The translations under genes and the position numbers were made by a program. DNA of 64,000 bases from Blattamonas nauphoetae (Eukaryota > Preaxostyla > Oxymonadida), in the NCBI GenBank assembly GCA_033064195.1, contig JARBJD010000057.1, forward strand, positions 124,001 to 188,000, written 5' to 3'. The notes beneath the pieces were generated by a model. The model searched no databases. It was not told the DNA's origin and saw nothing but the letters and a program-made list of their open reading frames with translations. Below, in pieces: positions 53,949-64,000 of the stretch (positions are counted from its first letter, which is position 1; the number at the start of each line of letters is the position of its first letter).

Positions 53949-54964
53949 AACAAAGAGTCTGAAACAATGAGTTTAAGATGAAGATGTTGCCCAAAAACAA
54001 ACAGAAATAGCAACCAACAATGACTGATACAATTAAGGAATGAAGAGGAAGTGGGTGAAGAAGATCAAATGAAAGATGCGATCATCTCGTCGAAGAACAA
54101 AGTGTGGATGAATTGTCGAGCGATTGAGGACGTGGGGAACAATGATTGCATGTGCTATGGTTCGTGGTTCTTCATTGTTTTAGTTCATTCAGCTTGAATC
54201 CTTCCCTTCCACAGCTTCTGCGGGAGGTCAGCGTTCGAGTGACTATCAAATTGTCGAGTGAGCGAGAATATGCACAACAGTCAGAATTCTGCTGTCTCGT
54301 TGATGCTTGAGGTTGATGTCCTTCCAAGCCGAACAATCAATTGAAGATCAGGCGGAGGTGACAGCCAGTCCCATCTTTGGCATTTCTCTCCCCAATTGAG
54401 AGAGACACAAGATCACTTCATCCCGCAACACCGACCACCCTTTGGCCACTCCCTCCTCCACCAACACTTCTCAGCCAGGTGCTCGTCGGTGGAATAGGGA
54501 ATTGTGTGCGAAGGAATATGTTGTCACGCTTCGTTCCTTTTTTCGCGTCTCTCTTCGAGGGAGGAGTGAGGAGCGAATGGTTCGTGTGGATGAAGAAGTG
54601 GTTTGGTTCTGCTATCTCTCCGATGAGAGGTGAACATTGATCGATGTGCGAGAGTGGCGAAGGGTGGTTTGGGGTGGATGAAGATGCGCTTTGATTATTC
54701 ATTCTGTCTGAAGAGTCGATGACGATTGTTGATGTGTGATTGTTTCAGTAATCCCTTCTCATCGTTGTCGATTTCGGAGCAGGGGGAGTGTGGTGAAGGA
54801 AGGAGAGTGTGGCGGCCATCGAGGGAGACTGGCGAGAGAGAATCTGAATCGCGCAGGACAACCACGAGGTGATGCCAGAGCCGACAATGATCACACACAA
54901 ACAGTGTTTGTTGTCCAAAAGAAGTCAGAAACAGTTCGAAATGTTCGCTGGTTCCTGTCTGCTT
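53949..54964. other. inter-unit region between array units G and H
   Basis: 3' flank of unit H: the conserved block with ACAAACAGTGTTTGT lies at about 54895-54912. Short frames at 54377-54700 are not convincing. Confidence 0.45.
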
Positions 54965-57438
54965 CTATTCCTGTTCTGGAATGTTCATGCCCTGTTGGTT
55001 GTTCCACTTTCTCGAATCGTCAACAACATACCATCCGAAGTTCGGTTTGTTGTCGTTTTGCAGCTTTTCCACAAGCACATCTTCGATGCCCTCCATTCTC
55101 AACACTCGATGCACTATCTTCCCCCTCTGTCCCACAGCTGCACTTTCTTCGTTCCATTCCCGCTGGACATTGGCGATTGTGTAAAGAAAAGTCCGAATTG
55201 TTGCATCTGAATCGAAGTATGTGAGATTGCTTGGGATCGTGAGAACGACTGGTTGACGAAGAACGAAATCCATTGTTGGCTGATAATGAGGAGATATTTC
55301 GAGGAGGCGAGCAACCAAGTAGATGAATGCTATTGACAGATCTTTATCCACGATCGAATACAGTCGGTCGGACTGTTGAGTAATTTGTAACTCGTCACAT
55401 CAAACGTGCCACTGTAGAATTCTTTGTTTTCACGAAAATGAAAAAAGTGTCAAACCTCCGTCTAAGTCGTGTGTCGGTATTCGATGTTCTTTCAAAAAGA
55501 TCATTCAGAATTTCATAGAACATTTCATACATCGTTGTTTTGCTCATTCATCACCTGTCTTTGTCATCGTGCTCTGAGAGAATGAGGAGAGGACTCAATT
55601 GGAAAAAATGAGACAATATTGGACGATACCGTGTCAACGTATTGTTGACCTATTGTGCTGTGCGCATTCAATGGTCTCATGCAATCAGCTTGCGAAAAAC
55701 GACGAATCAGTCGAGGAGGAGAAAAATGGTCTACTTTCGTTGAATCTGAAACTGGAGTGCTAGACACGATAAAAGAGGACTAGATAAGAGATATATCCTG
55801 AAATCAAACCTAAATTGTTGATAGAGAGTCTACAATAGCACATCGTTTGACAACCCAATCAACACACTGATATTCATTAGCAAGGTTGAAATCTCAAGGT
55901 ATCCCTCTCTTTGTCAGCTTTCCTGTGTAACTTTCTCAACCTGAGGCCTATATATTGGTGTTATCCCATTCATTAGTTAGAACGGGATTTGAATCACAAC
56001 TCTTTGTCAACTCCTGTTTGACTACGAGGACGATGTCTTTTATCATCCAAATAACAGATTTAGTTTGAGACTTTAAACAATTTACTAATTCGACATACAA
56101 TTTGAAAGTGTAGATTCCAAGATTGAGACAAGGAGTGAAATCAAAATTAGTGGATATTGGACAGATTCATCACACTTTAACAAACAATCATTGAAGAACT
56201 CTCAATTCGGATGATCAGCATTGAATCGAGTCTCAGGAAATCAGATGATTGTGTTGATTGGGTTGTCAAACGATGTGCTATTGTAGACTCTCTATCAACA
56301 ATTTAGGTTTGATTTCAGGATATATCTCTTATCTAGTCCTCTTTTATCGTGTCTAGCACTCCAGTTTCAGATTCAACGAAAGTAGACCATTTTTCTCCTC
56401 CTCGACTGATTCGTCGTTTTTCGCAAGCTGATTGCATGAGACCATTGAATGCGCACAGCACAATAGGTCAACAATACGTTGACACGGTATCGTCCAATAT
56501 TGTCTCATTTTTTCCAATTGAGTCCTCTCCTCATTCTCTCAGAGCACGATGACAAAGACAGGTGATGAATGAGCAAAACAACGATGTATGAAATGTTCTA
56601 TGAAATTCTGAATGATCTTTTTGAAAGAACATCGAATACCGACACACGACTTAGACGGAGGTTTGACACTTTTTTCATTTTCGTGAAAACAAAGAATTCT
56701 ACAGTGGCACGTTTGATGTGACGAGTTACAAATTACTCAACAGTCCGACCGACTGTAGCGGTGGACGCACAAATGGCGGATATCCTGCTCGGAAGGTGCG
56801 AGAATTTGCTTCAACACAGTTTCGTGAACATTTTGTTGCTCAGAGGATTCTTCAATTTCGAGTTTTTGGAGAGATTCCGGAGCGAGGAGCCAGAAAGTGT
56901 CGGTGATGATTTGTAAGAGACAGGTGTGGATTTCTTCTGTTTCGGCAAGAGAAACAGACTGTGGATTGAGAGTCACGATGAGTTGAGGGATCAGATCAGC
57001 TTTGACGAGGGTATGATGAGCTTTTGAGGAAAACATCGTGATCTGAGTTCTGAGCAGATTTATTGCAGTTGAGGCGATGATCCGATTGGGTGAAGAAATC
57101 AGAATCATCATGGACTGTACGTAGTCTGTCAAAGGCTCGTCAGAGAATAAAGTCAGATTGCTGAAAAAATCGTCCTTTGATGATTTTGTCCTTGTAGACA
57201 CAATTTCGAGAAATTTCAGGGCTTTAGCCTCAAGATAGTCATCAAATGCGGGCTGGGACTTCACAGCGGCAACCAGAGACTGAAAGACAACAATCTTTTC
57301 ATGAACAGATTCATCGTGATCGTCTTCATCCCAATTCAGGAAAGCAGAGCAATCGATACAGGATAACAAAGGAGATGAAGACAAATTAGAGGGCATTGAA
57401 CCGAGAGAGGCGTCTGTATCAGGAGAGAAAGCGGTCAT
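54965..57438 (-). pseudogene. armadillo-like family gene, array unit H, split by a palindromic element
   Basis: The N-terminal piece 57438-56758 runs from MTAFSPD to HLCVHRY. The C-terminal piece 55360-54965 runs from SIVDKDLSIAFIYLV to NNQQGMNIPEQE, TAG. Both are stop-free and in frame with each other across the empty TA site. It lost function, if at all, only by the insertion. The leader is slightly diverged. Confidence 0.85.
55361..56755. mobile_element. 1395-bp element with 506-bp inverted arms, TA-flanked
   Basis: Arms 55361-55866 and 56250-56755 appear to be exact inverse copies, enclosing a 383-bp unique centre. The ends are CAGTCGGTCGGACTGTTGAG. TA flanks both sides. Each arm carries the same 67-codon frame (with a GTG start), which may be meaningless. 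No transposase is recognised. Identical arms mean recent mobility or gene conversion between arms. Confidence 0.9.
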
Positions 57439-57462
57439 TCAGAAGCAATTATTGATGAAACA

Positions 57463-57477
57463 CGAGCTATGGGTCAA
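57463..57477 (-). promoter_or_regulatory. array leader motif, unit H (diverged)
   Basis: TTGACCCATAGCTCG, 24 bp before ATG 57438. A TGA directly precedes the ATG. Confidence 0.5.
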
Positions 57478-57673
57478 AACGAATGTTGCGAAAGAAAGAG
57501 ATTTTCATGACCAAACAAAGTGTCCTTGGTGGTTCAATCACATCCAGTGATTTGTCTAGAATTCTATTCACTTTTATGGCCTCAAAGTTTCAATCATCAA
57601 CGAAGAATCTAATACGAGTCTGAGAGACAAAAAGAGAGAGTGGAGTTCGTCACAGTTGTCCATCGAGAGCGAG

Positions 57674-60507
57674 TCACTGCGGTGCCTGTCGAACAATCAA
57701 AATGCAATCCGAGAATTGTGATTGTTCCTGAGAACCACCGTTGCTGATCATGTTGAGAGAGTGCGGATGGAGGGTCAGATCTGATGTGCTGAAGAATGGT
57801 CGAATGGTCGAATTGGCGTCACAATCGTCTTGTTTCACTTCGATTTGGCATTCGTCCAGCTCGTGCACTGGTTTTGGCTGTTTTTCATTTTGCTTCTTTT
57901 GTTGACGACGACAAACCAGAACAAGCATGACGATCAGAAAGACGAGGAGGAGAACGACGGAGCACACAATCGGAACAACAATCGACACAACTCGACCAGC
58001 CTGCGACATGTTCCCTTTCAATCCTTTCAGCGAGAACGAGTCTGTCTTCCCACTCGATCCGAATAGCACACGACAATGCAGATCGTGTTTGGTGTTCAGA
58101 GAAGTGAGTGATGATTGATGAAGAGACAGTTCGATTGTGTCTTCCTTCCACGATGTCACTTCGGACGGATCCAACTCCACCAAAATGTGTTCGCCTTCCG
58201 AGAATGTCTTTTTGGAGAGAGCGATGCGTTCGAACACATCGAGGGACAAGCCACATGGAATCAATGTCTCCCCTTTCAACACAATCTCATATTGATTGGT
58301 GTTTAGATCGAGTTTGCTTTTTGATTGTGTCGACGAGAGCGTTGGGACGAAGAAGGGAGCAGGAAGGATCTTGTCTTCCTTCTCCACTGAGCAGTTGCGA
58401 CTCGAGATCCAATGATGAGGTGACGAATGGCCATCTCCCCCAACTGCCTCAATCGACACTTTCCCGTTCGAACACAACACATTCCGACGGAGCGAAGGGA
58501 AGTCAGTGTTGGATGAAGAGTCGTCGACGAGTTTGATCGCGTGAAATCCAATCGAGTTGTCCTGAATGCTTTCAATGAGCATGTATCCAAAGTGAGTGAT
58601 GTTGATTTTGAGCTTGACATCAACGCAGTTCCTTTGGTTTCACAACCTTCGAACAGGCAGACATGAACGAAAACAAAACGTAATTCTGCTGACAAGAGCG
58701 GAATCGATGACGAATGGGGAAATGTGTGGAAAACACAGCTGATTAAAAAGATGTCGGCGTTGGATCGATCAGTTGGCTCACTTCTGAACTCGTCCAGAGT
58801 GCAGTCGACGAAGAGGAGAGGGTCGTGCGTGGTGACGACGTTGGATTGGATCTTCAGAGAACCAAAGACAAGATTCGAGCGAGTCACCACAATTGGTTTG
58901 ATGCCCGAGACTGAATACATTTTGAAGAGTGAGTTTGTGTTGACGATTTCAGTGTCAGAGATGCTCAATCCGACAGGCCCGAATTCACAGTAGTAAAGGT
59001 TGATACAACTGCCTGTTGAGGTTCCGTCGCCCTGAAGGCGGCAGTTGGAGATGGTGACAGGGGAGGACGAGTTGTCGAATTCCGTGAAGGAGATGAATCA
59101 TCCGTTGGATGTCTGCTTCGTTGCCCCGGACAGAGTGAAGTTGGAGGCAACAATGGAAATTGACGAGGATGTGCAATATGTTCCAATTCCACCACCATTT
59201 TGATCACCAATCCAAACATTTCCCGGATACCAGTCTTTGAATGAACACAACGAGACGGAAAGAGGCGATCGGATGAAAGTGGATGACGACCCCATCAGGA
59301 GAATACAACCACCAAGAACGGTCGCACTCGACAAAGGGCTCGAAACGGAGCAATTGACAAATGAACAATTGTGAATGGTAAGTTGAGTCGAAATTGTGGT
59401 GAGGATCAGCGCTGATCCACCATCCCACTTCTGTTTTAAGGAATAGTTCATGTTCCGGAAGATGCAGTTGATGAAAGTTGTGTCTGTTGTGATGGTCAGC
59501 CGAGTGTGGTTCAGCATTGGATCATATGTCAGGCCTTCGAAGATATTGGTGTTGGAGGAGAGTGAGGAAGGTCGGAGTGGAGAGGAGGAAGGGCGCTCAT
59601 CGGATGTTGTGCAGCACCAGGTGAATGTCGTGTTCGAGCACAGCACGCTCCCTCCGCTGTTCATGTCCCGCACTGTCGATCCGCTCAGATGGTTGTTGCT
59701 CAAACAAACCGAGCTCCCAATCATTTGTTGGCGAAACGAAGATGAGGCAGATGGGACAGAACCAGGAAGCGACGAAACATTCCAAAACGAAATTCCGAGG
59801 AATGACGTCGTGATTCCTGAAAATCCCAAAAATCTCGTTCTGTCCATTCCTTCCCCCACTCCAATCCCATCTTGTCCAACGATCTGTTGGTCTCTCACAT
59901 TGCTGTTTAATATCGACAGGGAAATCCGTTTATGTCCCTCCGATCCCCGAGTATCGGACAGAATCGCTCCCATGCGGCCTGATTTCGAGTGGATCGCACA
60001 GTTCGTGAGGATGATTGACGAGTCCACGTTGGAGGACTCCTTCGTCCTTTCAAGTGTCATCAACGGTCCCCAACCACTTCAAATGAACTCCACATTCGAT
60101 CCACGAACAACAGATGAACATGCCGAGGCGAACAGTACTTCTGTGGTTGTCGTTTCGAGATCGAGTTCCGTTCTCACATGGGAGAGACAAAATGTTCCAT
60201 TTCGGACAGTGAATAGGCGATACTTAATGGTTTGTAGACATGGACGGTGTTGAAAAGGCGACAGTTGTTCATCTGAACTTGGTTGTTCGAGATTGATTGT
60301 TGTGTCGTTTTGTCCATTCAACGACAGAACCGACGATATCACTTCAAAATTCAAGCATGTGACTTTGGTTTTTGGCAGTTGGAGGATATCTTCGGCCGGA
60401 TGATAATTGTTCCTTCGATTGAATGACCGAACAAAATCGGTGAGTCAAACTGTAGCAGAGGGAAGCGAAATGCCTGATATCGACAGAATAATGAGGAGGA
60501 TGCACAG
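57674..60507 (-). pseudogene. beta-helix membrane-protein gene, right copy, broken
   Basis: Twin of 25635-28307. The start codon is CTG instead of ATG (60505-60507), and a TGA follows the signal peptide. The ectodomain is open from 60354 to 59098, stops there, resumes at 58968, and a different frame from 58582 gives the C-terminal part. That part has the LIPCG membrane-proximal domain also found in the giant protein, one transmembrane helix (about 57910-57990) followed by CRRQQKKQ, and a short tail without a kinase. Near 58590 the internal segment present in the left copy is missing. It is probably not translated. Confidence 0.75.
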
Positions 60508-60898
60508 AGAGGGGGTTAGAATGGTTGACAAGGGTCTTGAAAATTCCAGGTGTGAGTGTTTTCTGTTCTGTGGCACATTATCTCATCCACACATTCATCA
60601 CTCGCCCATCCATGTTCGGATGGACGAGTGTGTCATGCTTTTCCTGATTCACTCCAATCAGTGTTCTCAGAGAGATCGATTCAGGAGATTGGACTCCGTT
60701 GCTATTCCACGATCATATTTCTATTTTTTGTTCGGATAATGTCAAACTGTCCGTTTTGTGAAAGTTTTGTGGAAACAGACCCAGGTAGATTCTGTTTGAA
60801 TGTAAATGGAATTGTGAAAGAGTCGTAGCGACTTGAGAACAGTCAAAACCGATGTTTTGTGGCTTGGATCACAATAATATCGTCTCATTCATTGTCCA
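60508..60898. promoter_or_regulatory. shared divergent promoter region, right copy
   Basis: 391 bp, the same length as 25244-25634. Confidence 0.4.
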
Positions 60899-61864
60899 AT
60901 GGGAAACAATTCAACTTCAAATCAACGCATTGCCATCCAATCCTTCACCCGAGATGCAACCTGCGATGGAATTCCCAGCTTTCTGGGAACTGCGCCCAGC
61001 ACAATCCAAACGATCGAACAAGCATCACCGCCGTTCCTGTCACTTGTTGCATTTGTGAAGGAAGGAAATAATCTGGACGAAAAAGCGACCGAACAAGCCT
61101 GCACTCTCCTGGACAGATTAATACTGATTTTCGTCGGTCCGTACACAACGGACAGGATCCTCCTCGAACTCGTTCCAACACCCGATCACTCTTGCTCTGG
61201 TTTCACAGAATCGATCATAACACTCCTCAACTCATCCAACGAGATGCTTATCACGTCGACATTGTCACTTCTGACCGAAATTGTGTCGATCGTCCCTCCT
61301 CCAACCCGCTTCGACATCCTCAACACCGGATTCTTCGAACTCCTCCCAAAATCGTTCTATGAACAGGAGCTTCACCTGTTAGCCCAGCACAGTTTGTCAA
61401 TGATGAAAATCTCGCAAACCTTCGCAATCTGCGCAGATCCTGACATTTCTCAAAAAATATGCCGAAAACGATTTCTTCAAGTGGCACGCTTCCGACAGAC
61501 CTTCATGGACAAGTTTTTCCATCCAATCCAACCCTTTCTGGCGTTCATTTGCCAAAATCGCCACCGAATCTCCGATTCTGAAGATTCTTACGCTTTCACA
61601 AAGCTTTCTGGAACGATTTTCACATTTTCGCCCTTTCTGAGAAAGATGACGCGGATTGTGTTGTCGTCTTCAGCTGCATTGGCCTTCTGCGACACTCTCG
61701 TTCTCTTCGAAACGGACAAAATCAGAAAGACACTCCTTCGGTCGCTCGTGGACGGACTCAGACGATGGCCGAAGGACGACTCGGCTGCTCAGAAGCGAGG
61801 GCAGCAGATTTTGGACAAACTGCGTGAAGAAGGCCTGGCTGACGAGGTCGAACTCAGTTTTTAG
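60899..61864 (+). CDS. armadillo-like repeat protein, 321 residues, C-terminally truncated
   Basis: Inverted twin of 24182-25243, with very similar sequence from MGNNS to EEGLADEVELSF. One extra T near 61860 shifts the frame and creates a TAG; the lost 32-residue end (FGWNDKEHRVVF to LLLGE) is still visible downstream to 61961. The protein may still be made without its last helix. It is divergent from the broken beta-helix gene across a 391-bp spacer. No catalytic motif. Confidence 0.7.
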   Translation: MGNNSTSNQRIAIQSFTRDATCDGIPSFLGTAPSTIQTIEQASPPFLSLVAFVKEGNNLDEKATEQACTLLDRLILIFVGPYTTDRILLELVPTPDHSCSGFTESIITLLNSSNEMLITSTLSLLTEIVSIVPPPTRFDILNTGFFELLPKSFYEQELHLLAQHSLSMMKISQTFAICADPDISQKICRKRFLQVARFRQTFMDKFFHPIQPFLAFICQNRHRISDSEDSYAFTKLSGTIFTFSPFLRKMTRIVLSSSAALAFCDTLVLFETDKIRKTLLRSLVDGLRRWPKDDSAAQKRGQQILDKLREEGLADEVELSF

Positions 61865-61995
61865 ATGTTTCGGATGGAATGACAAGGAACATCGTGTTGT
61901 CTTCATTGGAGTGCGGTTGATGCTCATGTTGGGAGGGAATGCTCTCCTTTTGGGAGAATGAAGGATCTGAATAGTTCGACTGGTTTGTCATGAAG

Positions 61996-63019
61996 CAGCT
62001 CTTGAGAACTCGATCCCGTTGAAACTGACCGTCACGTTCAAGTTCAGTCTGGATCGCACCGTTCCTGTGAACAGAGTCGGGTCTTGCGGGATGATCGCCA
62101 CCGAGCTTGACACACGGTGGATGCGCACTTTGGAGATGTCCACTCCATCAATCAGAACTGCTGGCTGTTCATCTCTTCTTTTGGGTCAGCATCAACTGGG
62201 AATCCTGTCCTCATGTGAATGGTCTTCGAAACCAACTTCGAATCGAGCTGAACAAGTCGGAACGGAACAAGCCGAATCGACGACTTCCTCGATGCTCTTC
62301 ACCCTCACGCTCCAATCGTCTCCCCTCCCGTGATGTCGAAGTTCACCCCTTACGTACAAATGGACGAGTAGAACGACATTTGTCCTTCACATCTTCAAAT
62401 CGGATGTCGACCTGTGCTGGCCATCCACAATCACTCTGCCCATCTTGTGTTCATCCCGTCCCACTCACTCCCTTCTCAGACTGGTTCGCTCCGACTGATT
62501 GACACAGCAGAGCAGACCCTCCACCTCGACATCCCCCAACCACCTCAGACGCCTTGACCACCACTCGCCCATCTTCAATCGTGACGCTGGTGGAGGGCAG
62601 ATCAATCAGCCATGACTCACAAGTGCAGGTGCCACATTCGTCGTTGATCCTGTTCATCCTCTCCATCTCGCCTTTGCATTGTGTTTTTGAACGGAGCTGT
62701 CAAAACAGTCATCTTCTCCCATAATTCTTCATTGAACATCATTCTTTTGGATGAAGACATTTCAGATGAATTTATTCTTGTTTGATTCTGATTACTATGC
62801 TTTTGAGAGAGAATATTAGAAAAAAGGGAATACCGACAATCCTTCCCATACTTCATTTCATCTGAATGACCCTTGCAACAAACAAATCAGATAGAGATTC
62901 GATGACTTCAGATCAGTCTATTGTGAATGATAATCTCTCACTGAGTGCATTGAACAGTCCACCCAATCGGAATCTGGTTTGTCGTTTTCGTGTTTCATCT
63001 TTCTCGTCCCCAGTCCAAC
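61996..63019. other. region between the duplication and the terminal gene
   Basis: Short protein-like frames on both strands (62019-62333 plus; 62451-62856 minus), but no family, start or junction can be defended. The promoter of the gene at 63020 lies at its right end. Confidence 0.35.
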
Positions 63020-64000
63020 ATGTCCTCACTCCTCGAAAGATTGAAATTTGTTGATGAAGATATTCTTGTTAACACACTCCGAGAGTTGCAGAAAGTTGTA
63101 TCTGGTGTGTATTCTTGTTTTCTTCATCGATTTGTTGATGGCTGTTTTGGATGTTTTGGATGTGTTTCAGAAAGTGGGTCGGATGACAGTTTTGATGATT
63201 GGTGTCCCTTTTTATCTCCGTTGTGTCGTGAAACCCACTCATCTGGACTTGTGGTCTCTCCTTTTCTCCTCAGTTCATTCTCACTTTGATTTCAGGCCGA
63301 ACTGATGAAATTACTCGAGATTCTTTGTTTGGTTTTTTCTTCGTTGTGATGATGGATGCCTTTCTTGCTTTCTTTCAGCTTCGAAATCACCATCGTTCGT
63401 TCGCTCCTCGCATTCCTCTGAAATCCCTTCTTTCATCCTCACCCAATTTGGTGATTGGAGGGAGTGTCCTGCAATTGAATCAGTGTGTTTCATTCTTTCA
63501 TCTTCTTCATTTCTATTCAGTGCTGTTCTTGCATGGAATCACTCTTTTTCGAACCAGCAATTGTGGACTCGCTTGTTCTTCTGCACGAGAACTTCTTTAT
63601 TAACGCCTTCTACAGATTTGCACAGTCTCCACCTCCACCTGCGACTGTCATTGCTTTGGCTCGGATCTCTCTCTTTCCTGATGTCAGAATCGCCGATCCT
63701 TCTCTCGAGACTCTTTATCGCGTCGTCGAGCAAGATCCATCTGTTCTCACACATCTTCCCTCACCCATCTTCCCAGAATCTTCCCCACACCAACAATATT
63801 CTGGCCTCTCATTCCTGGCTGCTCTGACAAAGAAACTCCGAATCGTTTTCTCCGAATCCCAAACTAATCTCCCAACCAATCCTTCAAATCTTCCAAAATA
63901 CACCCAGCTCTCGAACGACGACCAACTCATCATCACATCTTCCCTTTACTTTTGTGAATGTTTGTTCCTCATCCCCATCTTTCTGTTGATCTCTACGCCA
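63020..64000 (+). CDS. multi-exon gene, 5' part, runs off the window
   Basis: Proposed exons: 63020-63104, 63171-63250, 63296-63326, 63379-63482 and 63521 to beyond 64000. The four introns are 66, 45, 52 and 38 bp, all GT...AG with pyrimidine-rich ends, and all junction phases agree. The protein begins MSSLLERLKFVDEDI, then SGSDDSFDDWCPF, AELMKLLEIL, ILTQFGDWRECPAIES, and a long open last exon (CMESLFFEPAIVDSLV onward, 160 codons without a stop). It is helical in character and soluble. No family is named with confidence; an armadillo/HEAT-like scaffold is possible. Without splicing, every frame meets stops in the first 500 bp. Confidence 0.6.

Larger units (their letters stand above)
58590..61995. 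repeat. inverted segmental duplication, right copy
   Basis: Inverse partner of 24155-27562. See that entry for edges and content. Confidence 0.85.

Noticed and set aside
55564-55767. 67-codon frame present in both arms of the palindromic element as a gene
   Set aside because: It has a GTG start, no recognisable motif, and exists twice only because the arms are inverse copies.
1-64000. tRNA, rRNA genes or CRISPR arrays
   Set aside because: None could be recognised by eye. The regular repeats seen are minisatellites without spacers.

Overview
The window looks like nuclear DNA of an anaerobic protist. From memory of that group, and without a search, it fits an oxymonad (Preaxostyla) such as Blattamonas: very large single-exon membrane proteins with beta-helix ectodomains and a degenerate kinase tail, a big family of ~355-residue armadillo-like proteins, a DIRS-type retroelement, many TA-flanked DNA transposons, and very short GT-AG introns. 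TAA, TAG and TGA all end paralogues at the same conserved C-terminus, so the standard code is in use.

Layout. 1-10.2 kb is a transposon graveyard: a decayed tyrosine-recombinase-type retroelement (240-1650 and 3600-4063) split by a pogo-type transposon (1651-3597), mariner debris and a hairpin MITE (4.07-7 kb), and a 1965-bp element with 8-bp target duplications (8278-10242) that encloses a gene-like, apparently intron-bearing segment. 10990-21987 is one uninterrupted 3665-codon minus-strand gene for a membrane-anchored beta-helix protein with a cytoplasmic pseudokinase. 24.2-28.3 kb holds a divergent pair: an armadillo-like gene and a beta-helix membrane-protein gene. The same pair recurs inverted at 57.7-62.0 kb, and all but one of the four genes show damage.

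Between the inverted copies lies a tandem, all-minus-strand array of eight relatives of the armadillo-like gene (29.7-57.4 kb). Three are intact (29669-30736, 33012-34085, 46558-47628). Three were open genes until transposons landed in them: a TTA-flanked pogo-type element plus a whole-looking DIRS element in one, a mariner-size element in the next, and a TA-flanked element with 506-bp inverted arms in the last. Two are truncated. A near-invariant leader motif lies 22-24 bp before the start codon of six members, and shared 3' flanks, 38-bp G-rich minisatellites and a 349-bp exact repeat are scattered between units.

The right end (63020-64000) carries the start of a multi-exon gene with four tiny predicted introns, running off the window. 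How these genes work together is inference: the divergent pairing of a surface beta-helix protein with an armadillo-like protein, kept in a duplicated block, suggests they are co-expressed. Products of the array are unknown.
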